Shown piece after piece: positions 17,979-26,927 of a DNA stretch of 64,000 nt; the first letter of the stretch is position 1, and each line of letters starts with the position of its first letter. A program made the translations under genes and the position numbers. The DNA comes from Bacteroidota bacterium (lineage in GTDB: Bacteria > Bacteroidota > Bacteroidia > Chitinophagales > Chitinophagaceae): contig JAEWKK010000020.1 of the NCBI GenBank assembly GCA_023386045.1, forward strand, positions 62,001 to 126,000. Direction: 5' to 3'. The notes under the pieces were generated by a model. The model ran no database searches. It was not told the origin of the DNA and worked only from the letters and a program-made list of their open reading frames with translations.

Positions 17979-19840
17979 GCCAGTTCGGGTAATTCCGCGA
18001 TCTGCAATTTAATAGCATCAACAAGTTCTGCCTTCGTTATAGGAACTCCCATGATCTTATTGTAGCCTTTGGCATCCACCAGGTATTTATCCCGGATGAT
18101 CTTGATCAGCTGTCCGTTATTGATCTCGGGTATGATCACCGATCTGTAATTGGAAAGCAGTGTGCCCAGGTTCCTGGGAAATGGTCGCACATATCTTAAA
18201 TGCGCATGTGCCACACTGTGACCTTCTTTCAATAATTGTTCAACTGCTGTTTTAATCACACCATAAGTGGAGCCCCATCCCAATACAAGAACATCGCCTT
18301 TTTCTGGACCATTATCAAGATGTTGCTCAGGAATATGATCAGCTATCTTGTCAACTTTTTCCTGCCTTAGCTTAACCATCAGCTGGTGGTTCTCTGGATC
18401 GTAACTTACATTTCCGGTGATGTTTTCTTTTTCCAGTCCGCCAATACGATGCTCCAGGCCTGCAGTACCAGGAAGTGCCCATGGCCTCACCAGCTTTTCA
18501 TCTCTTTGATAAGGCTGGAATTTGGTTTCACCATGGCCAAGGTCTGTTTTAAAATTGACGTGAATGGTTTGTAATTCATCTGTTGTAGGGAAGCGCCAGG
18601 GTTCTGCTCCATTGGCAATATAACCATCGCTTAAAAGGATCACTGGTGTCATGTGCTCCACTGCAATGCGTACTGCTTCAAATGCTACTGCAAAACAGTC
18701 ACTGGGTGTGGATGCAGAGATCACAGGCATGGGCGATTCACCATTTCTTCCATAGTATGCCTGTAAAAGATCGCTTTGTTCTGTTTTGGTGGGAAGCCCG
18801 GTGGAAGGTCCTCCTCTTTGAACATCGATGATCACCAATGGAATTTCAAGCATCAATGCCAGACCCATGGCTTCAGATTTTAAAGCCATACCCGGACCCG
18901 AAGTGCTGGTGACTCCAAGATGGCCTCCATAAGAGGCACCAATAGCAGAAGATATGCCTGCAATTTCATCTTCGGCCTGGAAGGTTTTGATACCAAAATT
19001 TTTATACTTACTCAACTCGTGGAGAATATCCGAAGCCGGTGTAATAGGATAAGTGCCGAGAAAAATGGTTAACCCACTTTTTACAGAGGCAGCGATCAAA
19101 CCATAGGCAAGTGCCTGGTTTCCCATGATGCTGCGGTAAGTGCCCGCATGAATTTTGGCCTTTTCAACTTTATACTGTGTGGTAAAGGTTTCTGTGGTAT
19201 CACCATAATTATAACCCGCACGAAGAGCTTTCAGGTTACTTTCCATGATATCAGGCTTCTTCGAAAATTTATCCTGGAGGAATTTTTCTGTGGTCTTCAT
19301 ATCGCGGCCATACATCCAATAGAGAAAGCCGAGCACAAACATATTCTTTGCGCGGTCTTTTTCTTTTGTACCCATCTGGTAATCCTTCAATGCCTCACGC
19401 GTCATTTTGGTGATGTCCATCCTGATGACTTCATATCCTTCAAGGGAATCATCTTCAATAGGATTTACACCATCAGGATAATTGGCAAGACGCAGATTCT
19501 TGGTATCAAAACCATCTGTATTAACAATGATCTTTCCGCCTTTTTTTAAGTGCTTGATATTTGTTTTCAATGCTGCTGCATTCATAGCCACCAGCACATC
19601 AAAGCTGTCACCTGGCGTGTAAATACTATCGCTTGAAAAACGCAGCTGGTAACCACTCACACCTGGTAGCGTTCCCTGTGGTGCACGGATCTCCGCGGGG
19701 AAATCAGGAAAGGTGGATAGATCTGCACCAAGCAATGCCGTGTTGTTGGTGAACTGGGTACCGGTCAATTGCATGCCATCACCACTGTCTCCAGCGAATT
19801 TGATGACTACATCGTGTAGAATTTCCTGCTTGCGTTCCAT
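17975..19840 (-). CDS. korA: 2-oxoacid:acceptor oxidoreductase, fused gamma-alpha subunit (KorA type)
   Basis: A 621-residue subunit of a ferredoxin-dependent 2-oxoacid oxidoreductase, most like 2-oxoglutarate:ferredoxin oxidoreductase. The N-terminal gamma domain starts IKFAGDSGDGMQLTG; the alpha domain contains GTYPITPASDILHELSK, the conserved pyrimidine-domain Glu in FQAEDEIAGIS, and TSTSGPGMALKSEA. The ATG at 19840 (MERKQEILHD) is chosen because it begins the conserved N-terminus; a longer frame to 19885 has no homologous look. The TPP-binding beta subunit (KorB), which usually follows directly, is absent here: the neighbour is the convergent HD-PycTM gene, whose stop shares TTAA with this one. 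Confidence 0.92.
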   Translation of the reverse strand: MERKQEILHDVVIKFAGDSGDGMQLTGTQFTNNTALLGADLSTFPDFPAEIRAPQGTLPGVSGYQLRFSSDSIYTPGDSFDVLVAMNAAALKTNIKHLKKGGKIIVNTDGFDTKNLRLANYPDGVNPIEDDSLEGYEVIRMDITKMTREALKDYQMGTKEKDRAKNMFVLGFLYWMYGRDMKTTEKFLQDKFSKKPDIMESNLKALRAGYNYGDTTETFTTQYKVEKAKIHAGTYRSIMGNQALAYGLIAASVKSGLTIFLGTYPITPASDILHELSKYKNFGIKTFQAEDEIAGISSAIGASYGGHLGVTSTSGPGMALKSEAMGLALMLEIPLVIIDVQRGGPSTGLPTKTEQSDLLQAYYGRNGESPMPVISASTPSDCFAVAFEAVRIAVEHMTPVILLSDGYIANGAEPWRFPTTDELQTIHVNFKTDLGHGETKFQPYQRDEKLVRPWALPGTAGLEHRIGGLEKENITGNVSYDPENHQLMVKLRQEKVDKIADHIPEQHLDNGPEKGDVLVLGWGSTYGVIKTAVEQLLKEGHSVAHAHLRYVRPFPRNLGTLLSNYRSVIIPEINNGQLIKIIRDKYLVDAKGYNKIMGVPITKAELVDAIKLQIAELPELA

Positions 19841-19945
19841 GCCTGCAAAGGTAGCATGGATGGCGGATAGAACAACTCCCATCAACTTTCTTTTACGTTT
19901 TTCGAAATCGCCTTAAAAATTCCTGACAATGGTCATTTGGCTAAT

Positions 19946-19977
19946 TTGTTTTACAGCCGTTCAATGGCCTAATTTTG
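19946..19977 (+). promoter_or_regulatory. Bacteroidota-type promoter of nadB
   Basis: TTG at 19946-19948, a 21-base spacer, and TAATTTTG at 19970-19977, an exact match to the TAnnTTTG -7 element. The nadB ATG lies 22 bases further on, giving a short leader. Confidence 0.75.
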
Positions 19978-19999
19978 AAGGTTCAGCAGAAAAAAATGT

Positions 20000-21598
20000 A
20001 TGCAGACAGATTTCTTAGTAGTAGGTTCAGGCATTGCAGGATTGACCTATGCCCTGAAACTGGCCCAGCGCTTTCCTGAAAAGCAGGTGACCATCATTAC
20101 CAAGGCCAGCCCCGATGAAACCAACACCAAGTATGCCCAGGGAGGAATTGCGGTAGTGAACGACCTTGAAAATGACAGTTTTGAAAAACATATTGAAGAT
20201 ACACTCATAGCTGGTGATGGTCTGTGCAATCCAGCCGTGGTGGAAATAGTTGTGAGGGAAGGTCCGGCACGTGTGCAGGAGATCATTGACTGGGGTGCCC
20301 GTTTTGATAAAGATGCTGAAGGAGATTTTAAGCTGGGTAAGGAAGGAGGTCATTCTGAATTTCGCATTCTTCATCATAAGGATGTTACCGGAAAGGAAAT
20401 GGAAAGAGCAATGCTTGAAGCAGTAAAACGTGCCGCGAACATCAACCTGATACATCATTGTTTTGTAGTGGATATTATCACGCAGCATCACCTCGGATAC
20501 CTGGTTACTAAATCCACTCCTGATGTATCCTGTTACGGAGTATATGTGCTCAATGCCACCAATAACCGGATCGAAAAAATTCTTTCCAAATTAACCCTGC
20601 TGGCTACGGGTGGTAATGGACAGGTTTACCGCACTACTACCAATCCTTACATCGCTACAGGTGATGGCGTGGCTATGGTTTATCGTGCAAAGGGAAGAAT
20701 TGAAAATATGGAGTTCATTCAGTTTCATCCAACAGCATTATATGAAGCTGGAAAAAGAGGTCAGGCATTTCTGATCACGGAAGCTGTTCGTGGCGATGGT
20801 GGCATACTGCGGAATATTCACGAAGAAGCCTTCATGGAAAAATATGATCCCAGAAAGGACCTGGCACCACGTGATATTGTTGCCCGGGCTATTGACAACG
20901 AAATGAAGATCACCGGTACGGAGCATGTTTTCCTTGACTGCAGGCATATGGACCTTGAAAAATTCAAGGAACATTTCCCGAATATTTATGAGAAATGTCT
21001 TTCCATTGGAATTGATGTGGCCAAAAATATGATCCCGGTAGCCCCGGCGGCACATTATAGTTGCGGTGGTATCAAAACAGATGAATGGGGAAGGAGTTCC
21101 ATCCTGAACTTGTATGCCTGCGGCGAATGTGCCAGCACTGGATTGCACGGGGCTAACCGGCTTGCCAGTAATTCATTGCTTGAAGCCATGGTTTTTGCGC
21201 ACCGTTGTTATACAGATGCCGTAAGCAGGATCGATACACTGAAGGAATTGCCAGAAATCCCTGACTGGAAAGCCGAAGGAACATCAGAACCCAAAGAAAT
21301 GATCCTCATCACGCAAAGCCTGAAAGAACTGCAACAGGTGATGAGCGATTATGTGGGTATCGTAAGAAATACAGTGCGTTTGCAAAGAGCTTCCAAAAGG
21401 ATCGATCTTTTGTATGAAGAAACGGAAGGACTGTACCAGACCACCACGGTTTCACCGCAATTGCTGGAACTGCGTAATCTGATTACAGTTGGTTATCTCA
21501 TCATCAAAGGCGCTTCATTCAGGAAAGAAAGCAGGGGACTGCATTACAATACGGATTATCCTTCCAAATCTGAATTGGTGCAGAATATCGTGTTGTAG
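20000..21598 (+). CDS. nadB: L-aspartate oxidase
   Basis: Oxidises L-aspartate to iminoaspartate, the first step of NAD synthesis. The 532-residue protein has the FAD dinucleotide motif VVGSGIAGLTYALKLA, the TKYAQGGIA loop, HHKDVTGKEMERAML, the substrate-site RGDGGILRN and PRDIVARAID segments, and GLHGANRLASNSLLEAMVF near the C-terminal part of the FAD domain. A helical C-terminal domain follows. NadA and NadC are not in the window. The start is the ATG at 20000, behind a clear promoter. Confidence 0.96.
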   Translation: MQTDFLVVGSGIAGLTYALKLAQRFPEKQVTIITKASPDETNTKYAQGGIAVVNDLENDSFEKHIEDTLIAGDGLCNPAVVEIVVREGPARVQEIIDWGARFDKDAEGDFKLGKEGGHSEFRILHHKDVTGKEMERAMLEAVKRAANINLIHHCFVVDIITQHHLGYLVTKSTPDVSCYGVYVLNATNNRIEKILSKLTLLATGGNGQVYRTTTNPYIATGDGVAMVYRAKGRIENMEFIQFHPTALYEAGKRGQAFLITEAVRGDGGILRNIHEEAFMEKYDPRKDLAPRDIVARAIDNEMKITGTEHVFLDCRHMDLEKFKEHFPNIYEKCLSIGIDVAKNMIPVAPAAHYSCGGIKTDEWGRSSILNLYACGECASTGLHGANRLASNSLLEAMVFAHRCYTDAVSRIDTLKELPEIPDWKAEGTSEPKEMILITQSLKELQQVMSDYVGIVRNTVRLQRASKRIDLLYEETEGLYQTTTVSPQLLELRNLITVGYLIIKGASFRKESRGLHYNTDYPSKSELVQNIVL

Positions 21599-21604
21599 GA
21601 GAGA

Positions 21605-21738
21605 GCTTAGGGGAGATGGTCCATGGACCATAGTCTATGGACCATGGACTTTACTTAACCCACCCATATGTCATAAGCCATAAGCCATATGCACTTGCCT
21701 TTGCCATGAACTATCCCCTATGAACTATGAACTATCTT
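21605..21738. repeat. Degenerate word repeats after nadB
   Basis: Two kinds of words are mixed: ggtccatggaccatagtc / tatggaccatggac at 21612-21648, which are self-complementary, and cataagccataagccatatgc / ctatgaactatgaactatc at 21668-21738. The block fills the nadB to acyltransferase gap. Confidence 0.75.
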
Positions 21739-21745
21739 CGCAGCC

Positions 21746-22624
21746 ATGTACTATGTGGTTTATGGTTTTTTGTACCTGCTTTCACTGCTTCCTTTGCGGG
21801 TACTTTATTTTTTTGGAGATGTGGTCTATGGGATTATCTATTACCTGATAGGTTATCGCAAAAAAGTGGTTCTTAAAAACCTTGATATTGCTTTTCCTTA
21901 CAAAACAGCCGGGGAAAAAGAAAGGATTGCCAAAAAGTTCTACCGCAATTTCATTGATACTTTCATTGAAACCATAAAGCTGTTCAGCGTTGGCAAAAAA
22001 TGGATGCAAAAGCATTGTAAGGTGGATACATCTATTCTCTATGAACTGCACCGGCAAGGAAAAAAATGCCAGATCCATCTCGGTCATAACTTCAATTGGG
22101 AACTGGCCAATCTCGTTGTTCCTTACGATAGCCCCTACCTGCAATTAAGTATTTACATGCCACTCACCAACAAAACTTTGGACAGGATATTTAAAAAATT
22201 AAGAGCCAAAAATGGAGCAGTACTTTTGCCGGCCACCCGCATCAGCCAGGCCATGATTCCCTATCGCAATGAACAATACCTGATGGCGCTGGTGGCAGAT
22301 CAGAATCCTGGTGTTCCTTCAAAGGCCTACTGGTTTCATTTTTTTGGAAGGCCAACTCCATTTGTGAGAGGGCCTGAAAAAAATGCAAGAGCCAATCAGG
22401 TTGCCGTGGTCTTTGCCTACATCACCAAACAAAAAAGAGGTTATTACGAAATACATTTCGAGCTAGCATCTGACTCACCGCACCTTTTACAGGAAACTGA
22501 ACTCACGAAAACCTATGTAAGCTTCCTGGAAAAAGTGATCAGGGCCAGTCCGGAAATGTGGTTGTGGAGCCATCGGCGCTGGAAGCACGAATGGAAACCA
22601 GAATATGGTCCTGTAATAGAATAG
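21746..22624 (+). CDS. LpxL/HtrB-type lysophospholipid or lipid A acyltransferase
   Basis: A 292-residue membrane-anchored acyltransferase. An N-terminal hydrophobic segment (FLYLLSLLPLRVLYFFGDVV) is followed by NLDIAFPYKTAGEKERIAKKF and the catalytic HX4E motif (HNFNWE) near residue 116. These enzymes add a secondary acyl chain to lipid A or an aminolipid in the inner-membrane inner leaflet. The gene sits alone between nadB and the convergent persulfide dioxygenase gene and ends at a shared hairpin. Confidence 0.88.
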   Translation: MYYVVYGFLYLLSLLPLRVLYFFGDVVYGIIYYLIGYRKKVVLKNLDIAFPYKTAGEKERIAKKFYRNFIDTFIETIKLFSVGKKWMQKHCKVDTSILYELHRQGKKCQIHLGHNFNWELANLVVPYDSPYLQLSIYMPLTNKTLDRIFKKLRAKNGAVLLPATRISQAMIPYRNEQYLMALVADQNPGVPSKAYWFHFFGRPTPFVRGPEKNARANQVAVVFAYITKQKRGYYEIHFELASDSPHLLQETELTKTYVSFLEKVIRASPEMWLWSHRRWKHEWKPEYGPVIE

Positions 22625-22646
22625 AAAGCGGCTTAGAGGCCGCTTT
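22625..22646. terminator. Bidirectional terminator between convergent genes
   Basis: Perfect 8-base-pair stem AAAGCGGC / GCCGCTTT with loop TTAGAG, starting one base after the acyltransferase stop and ending two bases before the convergent stop. T-tracts are short on both strands, but position and symmetry suit termination of both genes. Confidence 0.75.
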
Positions 22647-22648
22647 AT

Positions 22649-24058
22649 TTAATTCAACACATTCGCTTCTTTTTCCTGTTGGATCTTTTCCTGTTCTTTG
22701 ATTTTGTTCCAACCTCCAACTACATTGCGAAGATTATGTATCCCTTCTTTTTTTAGGATGGAAGAAGCAATTACACTACGATATCCTCCTGCACAATGGA
22801 CATAGATGTTTTGTTCTTCTTCAAATTCAGACAGCAAGGCGGGATCGTTCATTTCTTCCAGAGGAAGATTCAGGGCATTTTTTACATGACCACTGGCGTA
22901 TTCTGCAGGCTTTCTCACATCCAACACCACCAGCTTATCATCAAAAGGAATGTCCATGGCCAGTTCATCGGCTTCAACATCAATGATCATATCAATGGGT
23001 TCGCCTGCATTTTTCCATGTTTCGAATCCACCTTTTACATATCCAGCTACTTTACTGAAACCAACCCTTGCCAGCCTGATAATGGCTTCTTTTTCCTTAC
23101 CTTCTTCTGTAACAAGAATCAGTGATTTGTCAAATGGAAGAAGACTTCCTGCCCATTCCGCAAACCTTCCTTCAAGTCCAATAAATACAGAACCTGGGAT
23201 AAAACCATGAGTAAATACTTCGGATCTGCGCGTATCCACCAGCCAGGCACCCGCTTCCTTTTGTTTTTTTACTTCATCGATTGATAAAGCGGTTAGACCC
23301 TGTGCCATTAACTTATCCAGGCTTTCATAACCTTCTTTATTGATCTGCGCGTTGATGGGAAAGTATTGAGGTGGTGCCGAAAGACCTTCTGTAACTGCTT
23401 CAATGAAAGCTTCCCTGCTTTCCGCTTTCAATGCATAATTGCCTGATTTTTCCTCACCAATGGTACTGGAGGTATTGGGACCAAGATTTTTACCGCAGGC
23501 ACTGCCAGGTCCGTGTGCAGGATAAACGATCACTTCATCGGAAAGAGGAATAATCTTTTTTTGAAGACTATCGTACATCATTCCGGCCAGGTCTTCCATC
23601 GTTATCTCATCGCCTTTCTGGGCCAGGTCGGGGCGGCCAACATCACCCACAAATAAGGTATCGCCGGTAAAAATGCAATGGTCTTTACCTGATTCATCTT
23701 TTAAAAGATAGCAGGTGGATTCAAGTGTATGTCCCGGAGTATGCAGTACTTCAATAGTAAGTTTGCCCAGTGAAAACTTTTCACCCTCCCTGGCTACATG
23801 CACATCAAATTTTGTTTCAGTTCCGGGGCCATAAATAATGGTAGCGCCAGTGGCTTTTGCCAGGTCAATATGGCCACTGACAAAATCCGCATGAAAATGA
23901 GTTTCAAAAATATATTTGATGTTTGTATTGCGTTCTGAAGCGAGTTGAAGATAAGAATCGATATCTCTCAGGGGATCAACAATGGCAGCTTCACCATTGC
24001 TTTCTATATAATAAGCTGCTTCACTAAGACAGCTTGTATACAATTGCTTTATATACAT
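22649..24058 (-). CDS. CstB-like persulfide dioxygenase with pseudo-rhodanese and rhodanese domains
   Basis: A 469-residue three-domain enzyme. Residues 1-~230 are a metallo-beta-lactamase fold with the THFHADFVSGH metal motif (~53) and FTGDTLFVGDVGRPDL; this variant motif is the one found in persulfide dioxygenases such as Staphylococcus aureus CstB. Residues ~260-360 are a rhodanese-like domain whose active loop (LVTEEGKE) lacks Cys. Residues ~380-469 are a full rhodanese with catalytic Cys in VHCAGGYRS (~421). Domain order equals that of CstB, which oxidises persulfides to thiosulfate or sulfite. The ATG at 24058 (MYIKQLYTS) is preferred to an in-frame TTG at 24100. It follows an ArsR-family gene by 67 bases and is probably co-transcribed with it. 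Confidence 0.9.
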   Translation of the reverse strand: MYIKQLYTSCLSEAAYYIESNGEAAIVDPLRDIDSYLQLASERNTNIKYIFETHFHADFVSGHIDLAKATGATIIYGPGTETKFDVHVAREGEKFSLGKLTIEVLHTPGHTLESTCYLLKDESGKDHCIFTGDTLFVGDVGRPDLAQKGDEITMEDLAGMMYDSLQKKIIPLSDEVIVYPAHGPGSACGKNLGPNTSSTIGEEKSGNYALKAESREAFIEAVTEGLSAPPQYFPINAQINKEGYESLDKLMAQGLTALSIDEVKKQKEAGAWLVDTRRSEVFTHGFIPGSVFIGLEGRFAEWAGSLLPFDKSLILVTEEGKEKEAIIRLARVGFSKVAGYVKGGFETWKNAGEPIDMIIDVEADELAMDIPFDDKLVVLDVRKPAEYASGHVKNALNLPLEEMNDPALLSEFEEEQNIYVHCAGGYRSVIASSILKKEGIHNLRNVVGGWNKIKEQEKIQQEKEANVLN

Positions 24059-24125
24059 AAAAAAATCCTTTAGCAGCAAAAATAGCCCATTTGCGGCCAA
24101 AGAATTTTTGACGAAGCCAGGCAGT

Positions 24126-24455
24126 CTATTTTAACAATTCATGCACGAAGCGATGAACCTGGTCAAGACGATCGTAATTCACAGAATAAAAAATGAATTT
24201 ACCATCACGTACTGTGCTGACGAATCCAGCCTTACGTAAAATAGCCAGGTGTTGCGAAGCAACAGATTGTTCAAGCCTAAGCTTAACGTAAATCTCGGTA
24301 ACCGTCATCTTCCCATGCTGGTGAAGCAGTCTCATCATCTGCTGCCGTAGTTTATGATTTACGGCTCTTAATATCAATGCTGCTTTTTTGAGCTGAATTA
24401 CGTCAATCCGTAATTCTGAAGAAGTGACTGTTGTTTCAGTTAATTCGTTAGTCAT
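24126..24455 (-). CDS. ArsR-family winged-helix repressor without cysteines
   Basis: A 109-residue winged helix-turn-helix protein: helix ILRAVNHKLRQQMMRLLHQH, recognition region LEQSVASQHLAILRKAGFV, and beta wing TVRDGKFIFYSV. The ATG at 24455 is used; an in-frame TTG at 24476 lies inside the promoter. It sits directly upstream of the CstB-like gene and probably represses the pair. Sulfur-sensing ArsR proteins (BigR, SqrR) use two Cys residues, but this protein has none, so the signal must be sensed differently or the link is not to persulfide. A promoter with an inverted repeat lies just upstream. Confidence 0.88.
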   Translation of the reverse strand: MTNELTETTVTSSELRIDVIQLKKAALILRAVNHKLRQQMMRLLHQHGKMTVTEIYVKLRLEQSVASQHLAILRKAGFVSTVRDGKFIFYSVNYDRLDQVHRFVHELLK

Positions 24456-24473
24456 TAAAATGTACTTAGAATA

Positions 24474-24515
24474 CAAATTTATGACTTGGTTAGACTATTG
24501 CAAATCAGAAGTCTA
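24474..24515 (-). promoter_or_regulatory. Promoter of the ArsR-CstB operon with overlapping inverted repeat
   Basis: On the minus strand: TTTG (24504-24501), a 19-base spacer, then TAAATTTG (24481-24474), matching the Bacteroidota promoter consensus. The inverted repeat TAGACT (24491-24496) / AGTCTA (24510-24515) brackets the -33 element, the expected place for an autoregulatory operator. Binding by the adjacent ArsR protein is inference. Confidence 0.7.
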
Positions 24516-24532
24516 CAAATGAGGAGTTTTTT

Positions 24533-25201
24533 TTAGGATTCTTTAATAGTTGAGTGAAATTCCTTACCATAAAATGGTTCAGCATAAGCAAGGGAAGCGA
24601 ATTCAGATCTGGAAAATTTAGAAGATGAAATTGGCACCATGTGTTGTGCGTGAGTTTCCTGTGAACTGAAAATTGCATTAGGATGAGCTATAAGTGGTTG
24701 AAACTTAATGCTTCCATTTCCAGAAAAGCAGATAGTTCCTTTTTCAAGCCATTCATCAAAACTATGAGCTTCCAGGATTTTATTGGAAGAAGGTATTAGT
24801 TTGTTTAATGATTGATCAAAAATCGTCATGAAAACTTCCATTCTCCTGGCATCGATCATTGGACAAAAAAAATCGGCCCGGATTCCTAAAATAGAGGAAG
24901 CCATTAATTCAAGGGTATCAATTGTGATAAGAGGAATATTCAAAGCATAACATAGGCCTTTTGCAGTTGCCATTCCTACTCTTAATCCTGTATATGATCC
25001 GGGTCCGGCACTTACAGCTATTGCATTTAAAGAGGAAAGTGGAAGTTTTGCTTCCTGCATCATTTTTTGAATGGCTACATGAAGCCAGGCAGCGCTGTCC
25101 TTTGGCTCTGGGTTGATATTGTAAATTAGTATTTCTTCATTTCGCGCCAGGCAGATGGAGGCAGCAGCCACGGCGGTTTCAATGTTCAGTATAATGCTCA
25201 C
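24533..25201 (-). CDS. tsaB: tRNA threonylcarbamoyladenosine biosynthesis protein TsaB
   Basis: Universal partner of TsaD in making t6A37 on tRNAs that read ANN codons. The 222-residue protein has the ASKHA-fold N-terminus ILNIETAVAAASICLA and the TsaB signature AVSAGPGSYTGLRVGMATAKG near residue 65-85. The C-terminal half is less conserved, as is usual. The gene lies 77 bases upstream of the ArsR gene on the same strand, but that gene has its own promoter. Confidence 0.93.
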   Translation of the reverse strand: MSIILNIETAVAAASICLARNEEILIYNINPEPKDSAAWLHVAIQKMMQEAKLPLSSLNAIAVSAGPGSYTGLRVGMATAKGLCYALNIPLITIDTLELMASSILGIRADFFCPMIDARRMEVFMTIFDQSLNKLIPSSNKILEAHSFDEWLEKGTICFSGNGSIKFQPLIAHPNAIFSSQETHAQHMVPISSSKFSRSEFASLAYAEPFYGKEFHSTIKES

Positions 25202-25255
25202 CCGGGCAAGTTACTAGCTTTGTTTCATTTGTAGTAAGTGAAGGGATTCATCAGA

Positions 25256-25465
25256 CTATTGTATTGGCGGACGTGCGTCATCTCTTGTATTGCGGATGAG
25301 GCCAATTCCTGTAAAAAAGAAAATAGCACCGAGTATACCATATACGACAAGCGTCTTCACCTGTCTTTCCGTTCCGGAGGCATCCATAAATACGATAGCG
25401 CAATAGATGAGACCGATAATTCCCAATATGGTCAGAATAATTCCAAAAGTCCTTTTGACGTTCAT
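25256..25465 (-). CDS. Small two-helix membrane protein
   Basis: A 69-residue protein with two hydrophobic helices (residues ~8-27, FGIILTILGIIGLIYCAIVF, and ~39-58) joined by a short loop MDASGTERQVKT, and a polar C-terminus. No family recognised with confidence; similar short proteins are common in Bacteroidota. It precedes tsaB on the same strand by 54 bases. Confidence 0.65.
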   Translation of the reverse strand: MNVKRTFGIILTILGIIGLIYCAIVFMDASGTERQVKTLVVYGILGAIFFFTGIGLIRNTRDDARPPIQ

Positions 25466-25504
25466 ACCTGCATTTTAGGAAACCGATGCAAAAGCACTGC
25501 CAAT

Positions 25505-25587
25505 GTGTGAATGGTTAATAGTGAGGGGTGAGTTAATTGAACTCACTACTCACCACTGACCACTGACTACTCACCACTCACCATAAT
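25505..25587. repeat. gtgagtagt-type repeat with internal inversion
   Basis: The words gtgaatggttaatagtgagg run forward to about 25535, and the complementary words cactactcaccactgacc run to 25582, so the block could fold back on itself. It abuts the stop of the following minus-strand gene. Same word family as at 11.7 kb. Confidence 0.75.
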
Positions 25588-25950
25588 TCACTGCTTTCGA
25601 TAACACCAAACTTCCGCGCCCACACCAATTTGTGCATTTTCGGCTACGGGAAGAACAATAGCCGGCTGGTTGTTATTCAATGAAGTTTTAGCGAAAAAGT
25701 TTTTTAATGGACCTGTTTTAAAAAATACGCGTTGTGCGGTGGAGCTGAATTTGTATTCTCCTATTTCATTGCTGGTCGAGATCTGGTAGCGGTTTTCATC
25801 CAGTAAAATGATGTCACCTCTTTCCCATTTATTCTGGCTGTTTTTGATTACAGTTTCATATTTACCTGCTGGTAACTCAGTTACATTTTCCTGTGCCTTA
25901 CAGATGCTTACTGTACATAGGATCAGAAGGGAAAGTAAAAAATGTTTCAT
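25588..25950 (-). CDS. Small secreted protein, function unknown
   Basis: A 120-residue protein with a signal peptide (residues 1-19, ending CKAQ). The mature part is beta-rich (GKYETVIKNSQNKWERGDII, YQISTSNEIGEYKFS, QRVFFKTGPL) and ends GAEVWCYRKQ. No known domain recognised. Probably periplasmic or outer-membrane associated. Confidence 0.7.
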   Translation of the reverse strand: MKHFLLSLLILCTVSICKAQENVTELPAGKYETVIKNSQNKWERGDIILLDENRYQISTSNEIGEYKFSSTAQRVFFKTGPLKNFFAKTSLNNNQPAIVLPVAENAQIGVGAEVWCYRKQ

Positions 25951-26035
25951 GGGTAATGATTTGTTTCTCCTGTAAGATACAATTTAAAAAAGCCCTGCCA
26001 ATCGTAATGCAACGCGGTAAATTTACGCTGAGCGG

Positions 26036-26848
26036 TTACTCGTATTTTTTATAAAGGGAATACAGTATTTTTCTGTCAGATGAGTCCAGCCTGCTGCTTT
26101 TATCTACCTGTTCATATTTTCTTTTAAATGCCTGGATGGCAGCTGCAGAATCCCTGGTATCATAACCAATGATTCGTAAGGCCTGCAGGTTGTTGAATGA
26201 AGGAGGAACTTCAATACCCGTTGTATCATCCCACCATAATCCAAAACCTTTTTCCGATAAAGTTTTCCATGGGAAGTTCACATTTGGATCCACCTTTCGT
26301 TTAGGAGCAATGTCGGAATGTCCAATAAAATTGGCAGCAGGTATGCCATGTGCTTTTTTCAAAAGCTCCAACAAATTAATCAGCGATTGGATTTGCGGTT
26401 CTGTAAAACTTTCAAATCCGTTATTATCCAGTTCGATACCTATTGAAGAAGAATTGATATCTGTTGTATTGCCCCATTTAGCAACCCCGCCGTGCCATGC
26501 ACGCAGGTAATCGTTGAGAATATGGTGTACTGTGCCATCTTTGCAGATCACATAATGTGCGCTTACCTGGCTTTTTTGAATAGTAAAAGTTTTCAGTGTC
26601 TGTTCACAACTATTTTGAGCCGTATGGTGTATGATGACATAATTCGGTTTACGCAGATTAAAATTGATCGTGCCTACCCAGGGACCTGTTTCAAATGAAT
26701 CTTTCAATGGAGCCTTGCTGATGGTTTTGGCGAGTTGCTTTGCCTGTTTTTTATAGGATTTATTAGAACTGGCATAAGGACTGCGTGTACAGGCTACTAC
26801 AGATGCAATGATGAGTACAAAATAGAAAAGAGGTAGATTTTTTTTCAT
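26036..26848 (-). CDS. N-acetylmuramoyl-L-alanine amidase lipoprotein (Amidase_2 / AmpD fold)
   Basis: A 270-residue enzyme with a lipoprotein signal (Cys at residue 20 in SVVACTRS). The Amidase_2 domain covers ~60-215: YVIIHHTAQNSCEQTLKTF with the first zinc His, SAHYVICKDGTVHHIL, SIGIELDNNG, and the second His in FIGHSDIAPKRKVDPN, with Lys/Asp typical of the AmpD active site. The C-terminal ~55 residues resemble a peptidoglycan-binding-like helical extension (LQALRIIGYDTRDSAAAIQAF). It cleaves the lactyl-alanine bond of wall fragments in the periplasm. Confidence 0.9.
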   Translation of the reverse strand: MKKNLPLFYFVLIIASVVACTRSPYASSNKSYKKQAKQLAKTISKAPLKDSFETGPWVGTINFNLRKPNYVIIHHTAQNSCEQTLKTFTIQKSQVSAHYVICKDGTVHHILNDYLRAWHGGVAKWGNTTDINSSSIGIELDNNGFESFTEPQIQSLINLLELLKKAHGIPAANFIGHSDIAPKRKVDPNVNFPWKTLSEKGFGLWWDDTTGIEVPPSFNNLQALRIIGYDTRDSAAAIQAFKRKYEQVDKSSRLDSSDRKILYSLYKKYE

Positions 26849-26927
26849 GCGCTTTTATTGCAACCAAGGTAAAGAAGAAAACTATAGCTAATGGTTTGGT
26901 TTTTGTGGCTTGATAAAAAAATATTTT

